A stretch of 64,000 bases of DNA, taken from positions 14,652,001 through 14,716,000 of the forward strand of contig JAXDDX010000001.1 in the NCBI GenBank assembly GCA_034670405.1, in the 5' to 3' direction. Shown in pieces: positions 12,601 to 22,144 of the stretch; position 1 is the stretch's first letter; the number at the start of each line of letters is the position of its first letter. Below the pieces are notes generated by a model. The model saw only the letters and a program-made list of their open reading frames with translations. It was not told where the DNA came from and searched no databases. This stretch comes from Hoplostethus atlanticus. Taxonomy: Eukaryota > Chordata > Actinopteri > Trachichthyiformes > Trachichthyidae. The position numbers and the translations under genes were made by a program.

Positions 12601-15275
12601 TGCAGAAAGGGTCAACCCATCAAAGAGGTCACTAACAGGGCAGCAATACAGAGCAGCTCAGTGGAGCCTTTATGATTCATCTCAGAGCCTTCTGGTACTA
12701 AAATGTCATGACAACTTGAGTGGCTTTTAATGTGGCCTCCTGCTGCCGGGCAGCGAAGTCATCGCTGCAGGAAGTAGAGGCCAACATTTAGGGAACCGTT
12801 TGCCCATGAAGAGCAAAAAGAAACGTCCTTTTCTTTTCCTTTTATTTCAGGGTCACTTAGGCCTGGAATGGCAGGACACAGAATTCTTCTGAAATAATTG
12901 GAAACTGTTTTATTTAACAGCCATGGCCATGATTATTGGCAGTATTTCTAATACTTAGTTTCTTTTAACCATCAATAAGCTTCCTGCACCTTTCTGCTGG
13001 CAGTTGAAGACTGGGAAAACACACTCTTCAACTGCAACCCGTTCCAGTTCTTCAGTGTTTGAAGGATTCTTTTAACCGGGTGCACATTTCAGGTCTCACC
13101 GCGAGTTTACAATGGGATTCAGATCAGGACTCATCACTGGCCACTCCAGAACAGCCCACAGTTTTCACCTGGACCATTCCTGGGTGCTTTTGGATGTGTG
13201 TTTTAAGTCATTTCTGCTGGAGGACCCATGACCTTTGATTGACACCCACTTTTTGTGACAATGGGTAGGACATTTCACTCCAAAATGCCATGGTAAAAAG
13301 ACAAAAAAGGGCACAATGGAGGAGAAAAAAACACTGCATACCAACAGCAAAACCTCATCCCAACCACGGAGCATGGTGGAGGGAGCATCATGGAGGCAAC
13401 AATGAATTTGAAATTGTACCTCTTCACGTACTTTCTCCAATCCGAGCGGTTAACATTTGAACAATATGTTCAATAAAGACATGTAAAAAGTGTGTTTTGT
13501 GTGTTATTTGTTCAATCACATTGTGTTTGTCTATTTTTATGACTTAGATGAAGATCAGAGGATATTTTAAGAGCCGTTTACACAGAAACGCAGGTAATTC
13601 AAAAGGGTTCACAAACTTTTTCTCATAACTGTACTTCACAAACACAAAAGGTGAGTAAATCCCCCATTGCTACACTGGCAATGGCTAACCAATGGCCAGA
13701 GGAAAAGACTGCTATCTATTAAGCCTCTTATAGATCTAGATTCAGTATCGAATGAGATGCAGCAAGAGAGCTAGCTGATGGTTCTAGATCAGCACTTTTG
13801 ACAGCGCACGCACACACCTACTGACAGTCTGACAGTATGGACACACAGTCACTCTGCGAGTCTAAGCATGACTGACATCTGATGGTGGGCGGGCACTGAG
13901 GGCAGTGGAGCGAGGAGAGGTTTTTCCGGCTATAATAAAACAGTTTAATTGGATTTGTTCGTATGCAGGGGAGCTAGTTGTATGGATTAGCATATGAATG
14001 CCTTCACACAAATCGTATTTTCAAGTGCATTGAGCACTAAGCAGCGCAAAATTAATTCTGCATGATATGCCTCGGGGCTTGGCGGGGTGTAGTCTGTGTA
14101 CAGAGGACACCCTGACAGACAGACACACATTTTGTTAACCCAAAGCCAGAATCCAGAGAGCCAACACTCTTTTCTTGATGTCAACAACAGAACATTTCTT
14201 TGATGACACATTAGGATTTTACACCAACGTGAGCTTTATTCCATTGGAGCGGTTTTGAAAATGTTCTTGTATATCCAGTAAATGAACCATGGCTGCTGTC
14301 ACAGATCTCCCATTCATTATCAAAATGGAGCTCTACTTTTCACACAGGGAACAAACCTGAAGGTCATCTCGTCTAGTTCCCCTAGACCAGTGGTCCTCAA
14401 ATCCAGGCCTCGGGGGTCCAGAGTACTGCTGGTTTTCTATTCTGCCGGGTAGTTTCCATTCTAGCGGTCTCATCAGGGATTGATTAAGACCTGGGGTGCC
14501 AGGTGAATGCAATTAACTTCCTGGTAGGAGAGAAAACCAGCGGCACTCTGGACCCCGAGGCCCGGACTTGAGCAACTCTGATCTAGACACATTTGATTTT
14601 GCTGATCCTGGCCCCGTCTCAAATCTACTAGGCGAGGAAGGAAGTTTAACAAGCTGCCTGGGAAAGACTTCATCCTTTGTCCGTCAACGTGAACTCACCA
14701 TCGGTGGGGGTATAGTTACTGTGGTCACCCATAAAATTTCAGTTATACTTCTAGACCTTTTTCCCCCAAAACTGACAGGACCTGTGATACCTTCTGGCCC
14801 TACCTTCCTCCAGTCTTTGAAGAAGTTCTCACGGAACACCTCCTTGGTAGTGTACTCATGGTCCAGCATCTGGGCAAAGAAGAGGGCCACCTCCTCAGTT
14901 GCCAGGCTCAGCTTCACCGCCTTACCTGGACACATACACACACATTTAGTTTGCTTAAAGTGTATGACTGGTTTGTGTCCTTGCTGCCTTAACTTAGTGG
15001 TTAAATGATTGAGGCAGTCTTAATCAGTAGCAGTAGAAATAATGAGCAGTGCCCAAAGCCAAAGTGAACACTCTCTCTCACTCACACACACACACACACA
15101 CACACACACTGTGGGAGCTCAGTTTGATCAAAATCAAACATGCTGTAGCACCCACCTCAGATCCCCTAGGAAGGCTCTGTCAGGCTAAGCCATGAATTTA
15201 GAGAGGTTGGTAGGGAGACAAGGACACAGATCTACATTCAACACCAATACTGTGAGTCAGCAACAAACAAATGTA

Positions 15276-15307
<32 letters not shown>

Positions 15308-15456
15308 TCACAGGGATTATGTGATCAAACTAACTCCCTATTGGAAAGTGCCATGGCTTGACTGCGGGAAGAAAGCCAAAACAATCACAGTCGTCAATCA
15401 CAGTGTTTGATCCATTACACGCTAGGCATCCGAAGCTTCTGATATTGTGCCTGTGC

Positions 15457-15487
<31 letters not shown>

Positions 15488-18400
15488 AGTGAGTGAGTGA
15501 GTGAGTGAGTGAGTGAGTATGTGCGCTGAATAAACAGGTTGACCCTAGTTCCAGGCTGGTCAATGCAGACTAGAGGCCAGATCTTAAGAGTGGATGAGGG
15601 ATGAAGGGCACAGAGGCGGGAATGTCAACCTTACCTACCCCATTTCATTTTTTCCCCCTTTGATTTAAAGGCAATTTCTTTACCCCATTCTCAGCTTCAT
15701 GATTGCTTCCTTTCATTTCTCTGTCCTTCCTTTATTCCTTCCCCGCCCCACAGAAATATTCACAAAACGTGGATGAAACAGTGCATACGTTCTCTTGGAA
15801 ACCTGGTATGTGAAAAGTGAAGTTGAACTTGAAGACAAAAAAAAAAGATGATGATAATGATGATGACTATTTTACTGGCTGAGATAAGATACGTCATCAG
15901 GGTTGCCTTATTTTATGCATGTCGCCAGTGATGGTGGGCACCACAGATGTGATGCCAGCCACGTTTCAATCGCCAAATTCACAGCTGGACTACACCCTCC
16001 TGGAGACGCCAGGGGTGTGATGCACTGAATATTAGCTGGCATTTTAAGATTCAAAGCCGCTAGTAATCACACGTTCCACTTCCATGCCGAACTGACCATT
16101 ATAGTAGAAGTGAACATTGTCTGGTAGAGGCTGGTACTCAGGAGGGAAGTACGGTCCTTTGTGCTCCAGAAACTTCCATTTCACCCCGTCTTCATACTTC
16201 TCTTCCTCCCACCTCGGAGAGAAAGGAAAGAAAGAATGAAGATGTGTTCGAGAAACTGAAATTGCTCATCTCCAATTTTTCCCATGCAGTGTGTTTGTGT
16301 GTGTTTGGGGTGGGGGCAGGTCAAAGCGAGATGAAAAGAGCAGCCTTTTCCCAACCATCGCCAGCGATTCCGCTCCTCCTCCTCCTTCTTTTTGATCTTT
16401 ATCTGTCTTGCCTCCTCAATTTCCTCCTTTGTCCTCTTAGGCTTTTTTGAAACGGGATGCTCTCCTTCCTCCTCTTTCTTCACCGCCTGTGCCGAGAAGA
16501 GAAAAACTCTAAAATGTGAATTCAAACACGGAGACAGACCTACCTCAAGAACAGACACTTACCTTTTCTTTTCTGTCCTTTACCTTCTTTTTTTGAGCTC
16601 TTTCATCGCGTTCTTCTTGCTGCCCCTGTTTCTTATGTTTTTTCTTCAAGCTGCAGGCATTTAGTGGGCAGAGGGAACACACGCAGCTTACACGTGATGC
16701 AGAAAAACATGGTATTTAACCTTCATAGCCAGCAAATGCATTTTTATCACGAAGAAAGACTGAATACTGATGTGTTCATGACGGCTCTTCTTTTCTGCAG
16801 TTTCTTTGAATATGCTCTAATGTCAAGAAAAACCTACAGGTAAAGAAGAAAGCTTTAATTTCTAGCCAATCCAAGGCCTAGAGATCTGGCACTGGCTTAC
16901 GTAGGTGTAGCGTTGGGGGTGGAAGGACCTTCCATAGGCTCTTCCTTTGGTCTTTTCCTTTTCTTCCCTCTCTTCTCTGCAGTAAAGTCCTCATACTCTG
17001 GCTCCTCTTTTACCGCCACACTAAACCGCAAAAAGCAGCAAAGACAACAAATGTCCCTCTCCTGAAGTGGAGTATAATGGCAGTCGTCACCCTTGCATTG
17101 GCTGTGTTAGTGTTTATTTCAATCGGAAATCAGTCTGGTTAGTAATCTTGGAGCTATGCAATTGTATTGGATGAGCTATTGGCTACCCCAAGTCTTACAA
17201 TTGTATGCATTGCAATTGCAGTTTGTAGTTGTTGTAAACATTGAACCGTTGTATAATTGCGGTTCTAAGTTGAGATTCTAGTGGAACAACAGTCACGTCT
17301 CTTAACCTCCCATTTACAAAAGGTTAATGTTTTTCATTTCACTTCATTTCACATTTTCTCAAAGCCTCCACTTTACGACCCCATTTTCTTCCACAGTGAA
17401 CTTGGACAAAAGACAGTGATAAGATCTTATTAATTTTCTTGTTTCTTTTTTGGTCTCAGAAAATTCGAGTTGACCTGCTGATTTCAATTTAGGCCATGCT
17501 TAACAAGCTAATAATGAGGTTGAGTATAAGGTAAACGCTTAATGGCTTCCCCCCCCGCCCCCACACAGTTTGCCATACTGCTGGCTAACCATGGTTAGGA
17601 AGAAACTACCCCTCCATACAGAATAGAGAGAAGAAAAAAAAACAAAAAAAAACAACACTACACTGACCGCGAGAAATCACACATAATTATGGTGATTAAA
17701 CAACATTATAGAAACAGATAATGGCATAATTAGAGCAATTAGAAATAAATAACTGCAGGACTACAAGCTTGAATTTCCCTGCAGAGCGAGGAAATGACGA
17801 GGAAGGGAAATGGACCCAATCAATAAATCAACAAATTAGAGGCACTGCTGCTGAGAAATCGCACTGCTCTCCTGTCCTTCACATCACGTCTGGTTGGAGG
17901 GAAATGGTACCATGTGATGCCATAATACCATAATTCACATTGAACTGGGTTATTGAATCCCTATGGAAGCTGCTTCGGTAGCAGCTGCCGGGTACATATT
18001 GTACCAGCGTAATGCAGTCTCTCTGTAATGAGGCATTTTTCACTTCCTCCGGTCTCTGACTATCTAGTCTTTGTAACAATGCTGAGCTGCATTCCACAGA
18101 GTTATCAATTCAGATTCAGACACAAGAGTAAGATGGCGAAGTCACAAAACCCAGAAGGGCTATACCTGCACAAATTGCCAATCTAAAAGTTGGTTTTTTT
18201 ATTAAAACAAGCTAAAAAAATCTCTAATAGTTTCAATGCAAAAGATTTTCTTGTCAGTACATGACATGTCGTGTCATGGCAGTCGATAGGCTGCAATTTC
18301 TTTAATTTTAGGTCTAATTTGAGACATTTAATTAGTCATTTAATTGTTTTCTGACTTTTGTGTTCTAACAAAAAAAATCCAGACTTCAGCATGGATACAT

Positions 18401-21400
18401 TTTTTTCTCCTCCAACACCTAACAGGAGGCCCTGTATAGGTCAAAAAGTGCATGATAATATAGCTAGGGACTCTAGCTAGACTCACACTCCACACTAGTA
18501 CACCCATACTAAAAGTGCATAGTCTGACAGTGTTGTACGAGAGGTTTTCTTTGCATACAGCTTTTGAGTGAGTTCAGATCAGGTAAACAATCATTCCTAT
18601 AGAGAAACATTTTCTTCCGTGGAAAATTACTGTGACACATTCGTGCTCTAAAGCCTCATGGTAGGTAAACATCTACTTATGAACTGCGGCGCAGTTGTAA
18701 ATAGGGTTGGATTAGGAAGAATAAATTAGTACGTGTGGTGGAGGCTGGCGTCAATCATGGCCAATCAAATCAGCGCCTCTCATTCCCTTTAAAAGCAGTG
18801 TGCTCCTCACCATGGCACGCTGACAGTTTTGTAATGGATGGGGGAGCGCCCAGACCAGCTGTGCCAAAAAAGCTTCTCCCAACAGGAAACTAATGTCCTT
18901 GTCCAAGAGGTGCAGAGTCGCAAGGCGTGAGTATATACAGCACCCCGAATATGCTGCTAAGAGCAGATGATGTCCCTTTTTAAGTGTAACGTTTCTGGAG
19001 ATAAAAGATCGTTAAAACTGGTCTCTGTCCGCTAACTAAAGCCACAAAAATCACCAATTTTTGATACCAAAACTGTGCCGCACCACCAGATTTGTTTTGA
19101 CACACTCCTCTAGCTAGTTTCTTGCAAGTGATGCCACTTTGCCAATGCAAGGCCACTGCGCTTGATCTGCACCAGCACGAAATTAGGGCCCTCAGATTCA
19201 CAAATCACTAGTTCAGCTGCTGAGTGGGTAGAGGAAAAAAAAAAAAAGGGGCATGTGAAGTGGGCATACTTTTTTTGGCATACTGCACCGCTGAGGTTCA
19301 CTGCATTCATTGACATTTACGGTCTGTGGTTCTAATAGCTTTATGTTTGTTCCCAAACTCTGCTGCATGGGCTTAAATTGGCTTCAACTTCCCGGCATGA
19401 AACCCACTCAACTAGCGCAGTTACCACCTGAGTCTTTCTGGAGGGAAAACCCCTAAAGGGAAACATTAAAAGCTTGACTTTAGAAAAATAGTTTTTCCAA
19501 TTGACATCTCCTTTGAAATGTCAGTCAGTAGTACTGGCCTGGGCTAAAGCAACGTCTGCGAAACAATCCATTAACAACTCTGTAGAGACACTGCTGTGAG
19601 GTAGATTCAACGCAGCAAGCCTTTGGCCAAAGCCTGCCATCCCAACAACACCCTGCTGAGCATCCACCTATTCAAAACATGCATTCTCATTTATTACTTT
19701 CCTGACAAGCCACAGATATACTTGTCTTCATTGCGGTGCAAAATTAATTTCCTATGAGACAGCTTAACACCTAGTGAATGGCTTCTGTCCAGGCCCCTCG
19801 GACATCAAATCAGACAAATTAATTTCCATCACCTCAGACGGGAGGAGAGGAGGAAAAAAAAAAAAAAAAAAAAGAGAGAAATAACATTTCATTTGAATCA
19901 TTAATGGATTAGAACTCATTTCCAAAGGCAGCAGCAAGGTGTTGATGAGACAGTTTAAAATATCTTATCAAACCTTTCAGTGGTTAGGGGAGAGATACTA
20001 TCTGATGACTGACTGCCACCATCACACCTTGCTAGCTTGTCAGCTTATTATCAAGGCCTATAATGAGATGCTGTCAGCTGGCATTAGGCCTTCATCCCTA
20101 CCCGACGCTGTTGGCAGTCTCCAGGGTTTCTGCCTTCGGTGGCTTGACCTGATGTGAAGGAAAGCAGAAAATGCAGTAAAGCTCACCATCAAATGAGACT
20201 GCACAACATCTAGTAACACATAGATGCAAACAGCCGACGTATGCATGTATGTAGGACTGTGTTCACACTTGCACGTACAAAAGCAAATTAATGCATTTAC
20301 ATAAACACACACAACCACTAGAGGCCGTGTGGCATCCTCCAAGACTGATCAAATAGCATGTGTGTTACCCACTGGGACAAGCTGTTGCACAGAGCTGTGA
20401 CACAGTCTGGGCCAGGGGTCAGCGATAGGTAACCGGAGCTGGAATTTTCACCCTGGTATTTGTCATGCTCGTCCAGACAGGACAACATTTATAGATGTGC
20501 TCACATGACCATCACAAGCCCTCCCCTGGTGACATTTATCCTATGTCAGCCAGAGAAGGATACTGACACAGAATTTTCATCACAATGTTCTAAATTGGGG
20601 TCAGCCTAAATGGGACATCTGGCCAAATTCGAGCCATTGTCTAGCTCTGTGCAACAAAGACAATGTGAGAGAAATTGAATGACTTACCCTTCTCTGAGCC
20701 TTCCCATTGTCTGTCTTTTCTGTAGATCTAGTTGGCTTTATGCTGAAATAGGGATGGAAATGAGACAAGAGGAAAAGCTCAGTGATGTGTTTTTTATAAC
20801 AGTCTCCGTAACATGTGAGGGGGTGGGGAAATACGTGCAAATAGAGTAAATGCAAGTGGATTCGACATAGGCCAATTCTGCTATCTGTTTACTTTGACAT
20901 GAATCAATGTATCTCTCAGTCAGTTTTGGCTGCCTGCCTACTACGTCTAGGCTTAGAGTTCGAGCAAATAAGGCTGATGTTGTATTCATGCCTCTGCCTA
21001 GTTAGTATCATTCCAGTCAGACAATGTCATAAAAGGCCACCAGTCAAACGGGCAGTGTCCCAGAAGATCCCCCTGCAGCCCTGAACATGTCTCATTGCAG
21101 TGTGACCTTTCCACCCTCCAGGGGTGGATGTACAATACAAGTGAGATGCAATTATGCATCACCTAAGTCAGAATTTTTCAGAATCTTTCACCAAGCATCC
21201 CAATCCTGAATATTAAGACTAAGATAGCAGACACTTTGGTGCTTTCGAAAATTAGTTCCAGGAGCCTTGTAGCTGAGGAGGGTACAGTTGATCCTTAATC
21301 AGTAATTCAGTCAGCGTGCCATGAAATAACACAAGGCTAGCTATCACAGAAGGCTGCCTGCTCTACTGCCACTGGCGCTTACAGGTGTCTATTCATCTCT

Positions 21401-22137
21401 CTGCTCTCATCAATTACACGAGCCAATGACAGATCACTCTGCATTCATTTGTCTGCTCACATATGCATGGTAATAATAAACGCATCAGATATCGAGGTAA
21501 ATTAATTTATTCATATGAAGATGGAGTACCCACTGTACTCAGCATAATGAATGCATGCACTCAACGCCACCTACGCTCTCAACTACTCAGAGAGAGTAGC
21601 TTTCCCCTTAAAAAAATAAAAATAAAAATTAATTCTTGGCGCATGTCCTTTTGAAGGTGCACACACACAAACACCTCCCATCTGATTTATCACCACCGCT
21701 AGTACCCTTTTTTTTTTATCTAAAGATGAATTTGTCATCACATTTTATCATTTAAACAACATGAAAGGCAAAGTTAATAGCTGGCTACATGCAAGAGCAG
21801 GTTCTGATGTGTGGCCTCTGTTGATGGTGAACAGATGTTGGATGTGCTGTAGTCCAGTGACACGCATAGATTATTTGGGCATTGCAGTAATTCGACAATT
21901 TTGACGCACAGGTATTTTATAATGAGGCTTGACTTGCTTTTGATTTAACAATGATTAAGTACTAGCTAAATTGTGCACGTCAGCAAGGGAACCTTTCACT
22001 CTCTCACACACAAACATTCACCTCTTCGTCGGTGTATCCCCTCCAGCACCAGCTCTTTCATAATCACTCAGCTTTTTCAGTTTAGTTGCTTTGTGCTTGG
22101 CCTTCCCTTGTCCTCTGGTCTCCTTCTCTCTTCCCAT
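1..22137 (-). CDS. top1: DNA topoisomerase IB (TOP1/TOP1MT family), 3'-truncated by the window edge
   Basis: This gene-level entry joins 14 coding exons, listed separately. Type IB topoisomerase relaxes supercoiled DNA by nicking one strand through a 3'-phosphotyrosine and letting the duplex swivel. Seen here, in order: a Lys/Glu-rich N-terminal region, the WWEEEKY entry to the core, the GLFRGRG lip, and the family's catalytic Arg (LALRAGNEK), Lys ([10 protein letters not shown]) and Arg (AKVFRTYN), equivalent to human R488, K532 and R590. The exons with the catalytic His and Tyr should lie left of position 1. The nine core exons (116, 122, 123, 188, 145, 144, 186, 69 and 115 bp) keep phase throughout and fit the 13-exon motif known for vertebrate nuclear and mitochondrial TOP1 genes, so four are missing. 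Family identity is sure. The paralogue is not: the charged N-terminus suggests the nuclear enzyme, whereas [11 protein letters not shown] and CDFxEIH resemble TOP1MT as I recall it. Confidence 0.93.
209..586 (-). mobile_element. internally deleted Tc1-like transposon: transposase N-terminus fused to 3' inverted repeat
   Basis: The minus strand from 571 encodes [20 protein letters not shown], then [20 protein letters not shown], the first helix-turn-helix of a Tc1/mariner transposase. It breaks down after about 60 codons ([16 protein letters not shown]). The sequence then passes straight into a terminal inverted-repeat region (about 372 to 209) also present at 13,448-13,632. The catalytic domain is deleted, so the element is dead. 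Confidence 0.75.
717..831 (-). CDS. top1: topoisomerase IB exon: third catalytic residue ([10 protein letters not shown])
   Basis: This 115-bp exon starts in phase 0 after a TGCAG acceptor and ends with one leftover base before a GTAGGT donor. It encodes [20 protein letters not shown] followed by [18 protein letters not shown]. The Arg of AKVFRTYN corresponds to human R590, which contacts the scissile phosphate. This is the last exon inside the window. The next ones, with the linker, the active-site His and the catalytic Tyr, are beyond position 1. A Tc1 transposon remnant ends only about 130 bp downstream in the intron. Confidence 0.93.
1112..1141. repeat. perfect 12-bp inverted repeat with 6-nt loop
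   Basis: GTTAAGACAGCC and GGCTGTCTTAAC are exact reverse complements separated by GTTTGT. It lies in a topoisomerase intron. Function unknown. Confidence 0.7.
1625..1665. repeat. (GT)n microsatellite
   Basis: About 20 uninterrupted GT units inside a topoisomerase intron. It creates Cys/Val repeat frames that are not genes. Confidence 0.9.
4550..4618 (-). CDS. top1: topoisomerase IB exon ([23 protein letters not shown])
   Basis: A 69-bp, phase-0 exon of exactly 23 codons between a CCTCCCAG acceptor and a GTGAGT donor. Sequence and length match the corresponding vertebrate TOP1 exon in the catalytic core, between the catalytic-Lys exon and the AKVFRTYN exon. Confidence 0.92.
4619..8299. other. 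topoisomerase intron, no exon seen
   Basis: 3.7 kb. It holds a (CA)n array at about 6,608-6,647 and a short poly-T run near 6,028. A 176-codon plus-strand frame (4,798-5,328) has no recognisable motif and is judged spurious. The segment around 6,330-6,480 is non-repetitive and could be conserved non-coding sequence, but this is a guess. Confidence 0.5.
6608..6647. repeat. (CA)n microsatellite
   Basis: About 20 CA units in a topoisomerase intron. Confidence 0.9.
8300..8485 (-). CDS. top1: topoisomerase IB exon with catalytic Arg and Lys
   Basis: A 186-bp, phase-0 exon (62 codons) running from [20 protein letters not shown] to [10 protein letters not shown]. It carries two active-site residues: the Arg of LALRAGNEK (human R488) and the Lys of [13 protein letters not shown] (human K532, the general acid). 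The acceptor is AAAAAG and the donor GTAGCG. The sequence is intact, with no stop codon or frameshift. Confidence 0.94.
8925..9068 (-). CDS. top1: topoisomerase IB exon ([14 protein letters not shown]...ALYFIDK)
   Basis: A 144-bp, phase-0 exon of 48 codons ending ALYFIDK directly before a GTCGGG donor. It encodes helices of the core domain leading into the LALRAG active-site exon. Length and phase agree with the family. Confidence 0.93.
9069..10766. other. topoisomerase intron, no feature beyond low complexity
   Basis: 1.7 kb. A purine-rich GA stretch (about 9,080-9,240) and short A-runs follow the exon. The rest is unique AT-rich intron sequence in which I see nothing specific. Confidence 0.6.
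10767..10911 (-). CDS. top1: topoisomerase IB exon ([18 protein letters not shown]...)
   Basis: A 145-bp exon whose first base completes the split Lys codon from the previous exon. It contains [20 protein letters not shown] and [19 protein letters not shown]. At NTVTWLA and SKLK it resembles my recollection of vertebrate TOP1MT more than nuclear TOP1 (NKVTWLV and SRIK). The donor is GTAACT. Confidence 0.93.
11287..11474 (-). CDS. top1: topoisomerase IB exon with GLFRGRG lip
   Basis: A 188-bp exon starting in phase 0 and ending with two bases of a Lys codon before a GTGAGT donor. It reads [20 protein letters not shown], then [19 protein letters not shown] and [20 protein letters not shown]. 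The GLFRGRG loop is the lip that closes around DNA; in human TOP1 this loop also lines the camptothecin pocket (F361-R364). Confidence 0.94.
11699..11821 (-). CDS. top1: topoisomerase IB exon (EMTNEERLL...MSKEEKL)
   Basis: A 123-bp, phase-0 exon of 41 codons, with [20 protein letters not shown] followed by [10 protein letters not shown]. The acceptor is GTCCCAG and the donor GTGAGG. The CDFGEIH segment is closer to the TOP1MT version than to the nuclear CDFTQMS version, from memory. Confidence 0.92.
12880..13632. mobile_element. composite Tc1-like remnant with fragments in opposite orientations
   Basis: The minus strand of about 12,990-13,300 carries a decayed transposase C-terminal part: [17 protein letters not shown] (related to the family's NDPKHT block) and then [14 protein letters not shown]. 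On the plus strand, from about 13,345, a short fragment HGGGSIM of the same domain appears, followed by a terminal repeat (13,448-13,632) related to the one at 209-372. Stops and rearrangement make it non-functional. Confidence 0.65.
14388..14580. mobile_element. hAT-type foldback MITE, copy 1
   Basis: An imperfect palindrome: a left half starting CAGTGGTCCTC pairs with a right half ending in a decayed form of GAGAACCACTG, with TACCAGG/GGTGCCAGG-type inner repeats. The flanks share CTAGAC (CCCTAGAC left, ATCTAGAC right), compatible with a decayed 8-bp target duplication. Same family as 33,619-33,772 and 34,243-34,409. Confidence 0.65.
14804..14925 (-). CDS. top1: topoisomerase IB exon (GKAVKLS...FFKDWRK)
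   Basis: A 122-bp exon completing a split Gly codon and ending in phase 0 at NFFKDWRK before a GTAGGG donor. It contains [20 protein letters not shown], a highly conserved block of the core subdomain. Confidence 0.93.
14926..16096. other. topoisomerase intron with microsatellites
   Basis: 1.2 kb containing (CA)n at about 15,083-15,108 and 15,280-15,308 and (GT)n followed by (GAGT)n at about 15,461-15,517. No exon or other element recognised. Confidence 0.7.
16097..16212 (-). CDS. top1: topoisomerase IB first core exon ([20 protein letters not shown])
   Basis: A 116-bp exon that completes the first Trp of the WW pair and ends one base into a Gly codon. It encodes [20 protein letters not shown], then [18 protein letters not shown]. 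It is the first of the 13 exons shared by nuclear and mitochondrial TOP1 genes. The donor is GTCAGT. Confidence 0.93.
16356..16486 (-). CDS. top1: topoisomerase IB N-terminal exon, Lys/Glu-rich (ending RWRW)
   Basis: A 131-bp exon starting [20 protein letters not shown] and ending RNRWRW with two bases of the Trp codon. It combines a basic cluster (KKPKRTK, a plausible nuclear-localisation element) with an acidic/basic helix. The acceptor is GGCACAG and the donor GTTGGG. This charged segment is typical of the nuclear TOP1 N-terminal domain. Confidence 0.88.
16563..16650 (-). CDS. top1: topoisomerase IB N-terminal exon ([20 protein letters not shown]...)
   Basis: An 88-bp exon (one base plus 29 codons) ending in phase 0 before GTAAGT. 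It reads [20 protein letters not shown] then KKVKDRKEK. It is strongly basic and low in complexity, as expected for the disordered nuclear-type N-terminal domain. Its phase fits both neighbouring exons. Confidence 0.85.
16901..17020 (-). CDS. top1: topoisomerase IB N-terminal exon ([20 protein letters not shown]...)
   Basis: A 120-bp exon (one base, 39 codons, two bases) between a GGTTTAG acceptor and GTAAGC. It contains [20 protein letters not shown], then [28 protein letters not shown] resembles a SUMO acceptor-like site, and [10 protein letters not shown] is a basic, NLS-like run. Its 5' phase needs two preceding bases, which the next recognisable upstream exon does not supply (see findings). 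Confidence 0.82.
17021..20687. other. topoisomerase intron; probably hides at least one unseen exon
   Basis: 3.7 kb between two charged N-terminal exons whose phases do not match, so a small exon of length 3n+2 should lie here; I could not place it. The stretch also holds a Harbinger-type fragment (18,775-18,935), a decayed open frame after a pyrimidine tract (about 19,110-19,240) and a poly-A run (about 19,856-19,873). Confidence 0.5.
18775..18935 (+). mobile_element. Harbinger-type SANT/Myb-like gene fragment, copy A
   Basis: Frame 18,871-18,930 reads [19 protein letters not shown] then a stop. This resembles the start of the SANT/Myb-like DNA-binding domain of fish Harbinger/NAIF1-type proteins (FSxxE...LVxEV). 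About 160 bp, including the upstream CCTTTAAAAGCAGTG, are shared with 50,535-50,716. Decayed remnant. Confidence 0.5.
20688..20742 (-). CDS. top1: probable topoisomerase IB N-terminal exon ([18 protein letters not shown])
   Basis: A 55-bp stretch with a TATTTCAG acceptor and a consensus GTAAGT donor. It is open in only one frame, [18 protein letters not shown], and that frame joins the first coding exon perfectly (AG plus C makes Ser). The composition is charged like its neighbours. It ends in phase 0, which does not match the exon at 16,901-17,020, so at least one further small exon is implied. Confidence 0.65.
20743..22021. other. topoisomerase intron, nothing recognised
   Basis: 1.3 kb of unique intronic sequence. 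Short A/T runs only. Confidence 0.6.
22022..22137 (-). CDS. top1: probable first coding exon of topoisomerase IB ([20 protein letters not shown]...)
   Basis: Coding part, 116 bp, starting at an ATG. It encodes [20 protein letters not shown] then [18 protein letters not shown] and ends two bases into a codon before GTGAAT. It is Lys-rich and has no hydrophobic Arg/Ser-rich mitochondrial presequence. An acceptor (TTACAG) lies seven bases upstream of the ATG, so the 5' UTR continues in an upstream exon. An alternative upstream coding start is possible, because the frame is not closed between the acceptor and the ATG. Confidence 0.68.
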
Positions 22138-22144
22138 CTCACAC

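Larger units (their letters stand above)
11822..14803. other. topoisomerase intron containing rearranged Tc1 remnants and a MITE
   Basis: 3 kb. It contains a G-rich run near 12,137-12,160, the composite Tc1 remnant (about 12,880-13,632) and a foldback MITE (14,388-14,580). No exon is seen. Confidence 0.6.

Noticed and set aside
14568..15008. 146-codon plus-strand frame
   Set aside because: It overlaps a topoisomerase exon in antisense; the minus-strand exon has conserved sequence and correct splice sites.
15461..15517. regularly spaced short repeats considered as a CRISPR array
   Set aside because: It is a GT array followed by GAGT tandem repeats, with no spacers, in a vertebrate intron.
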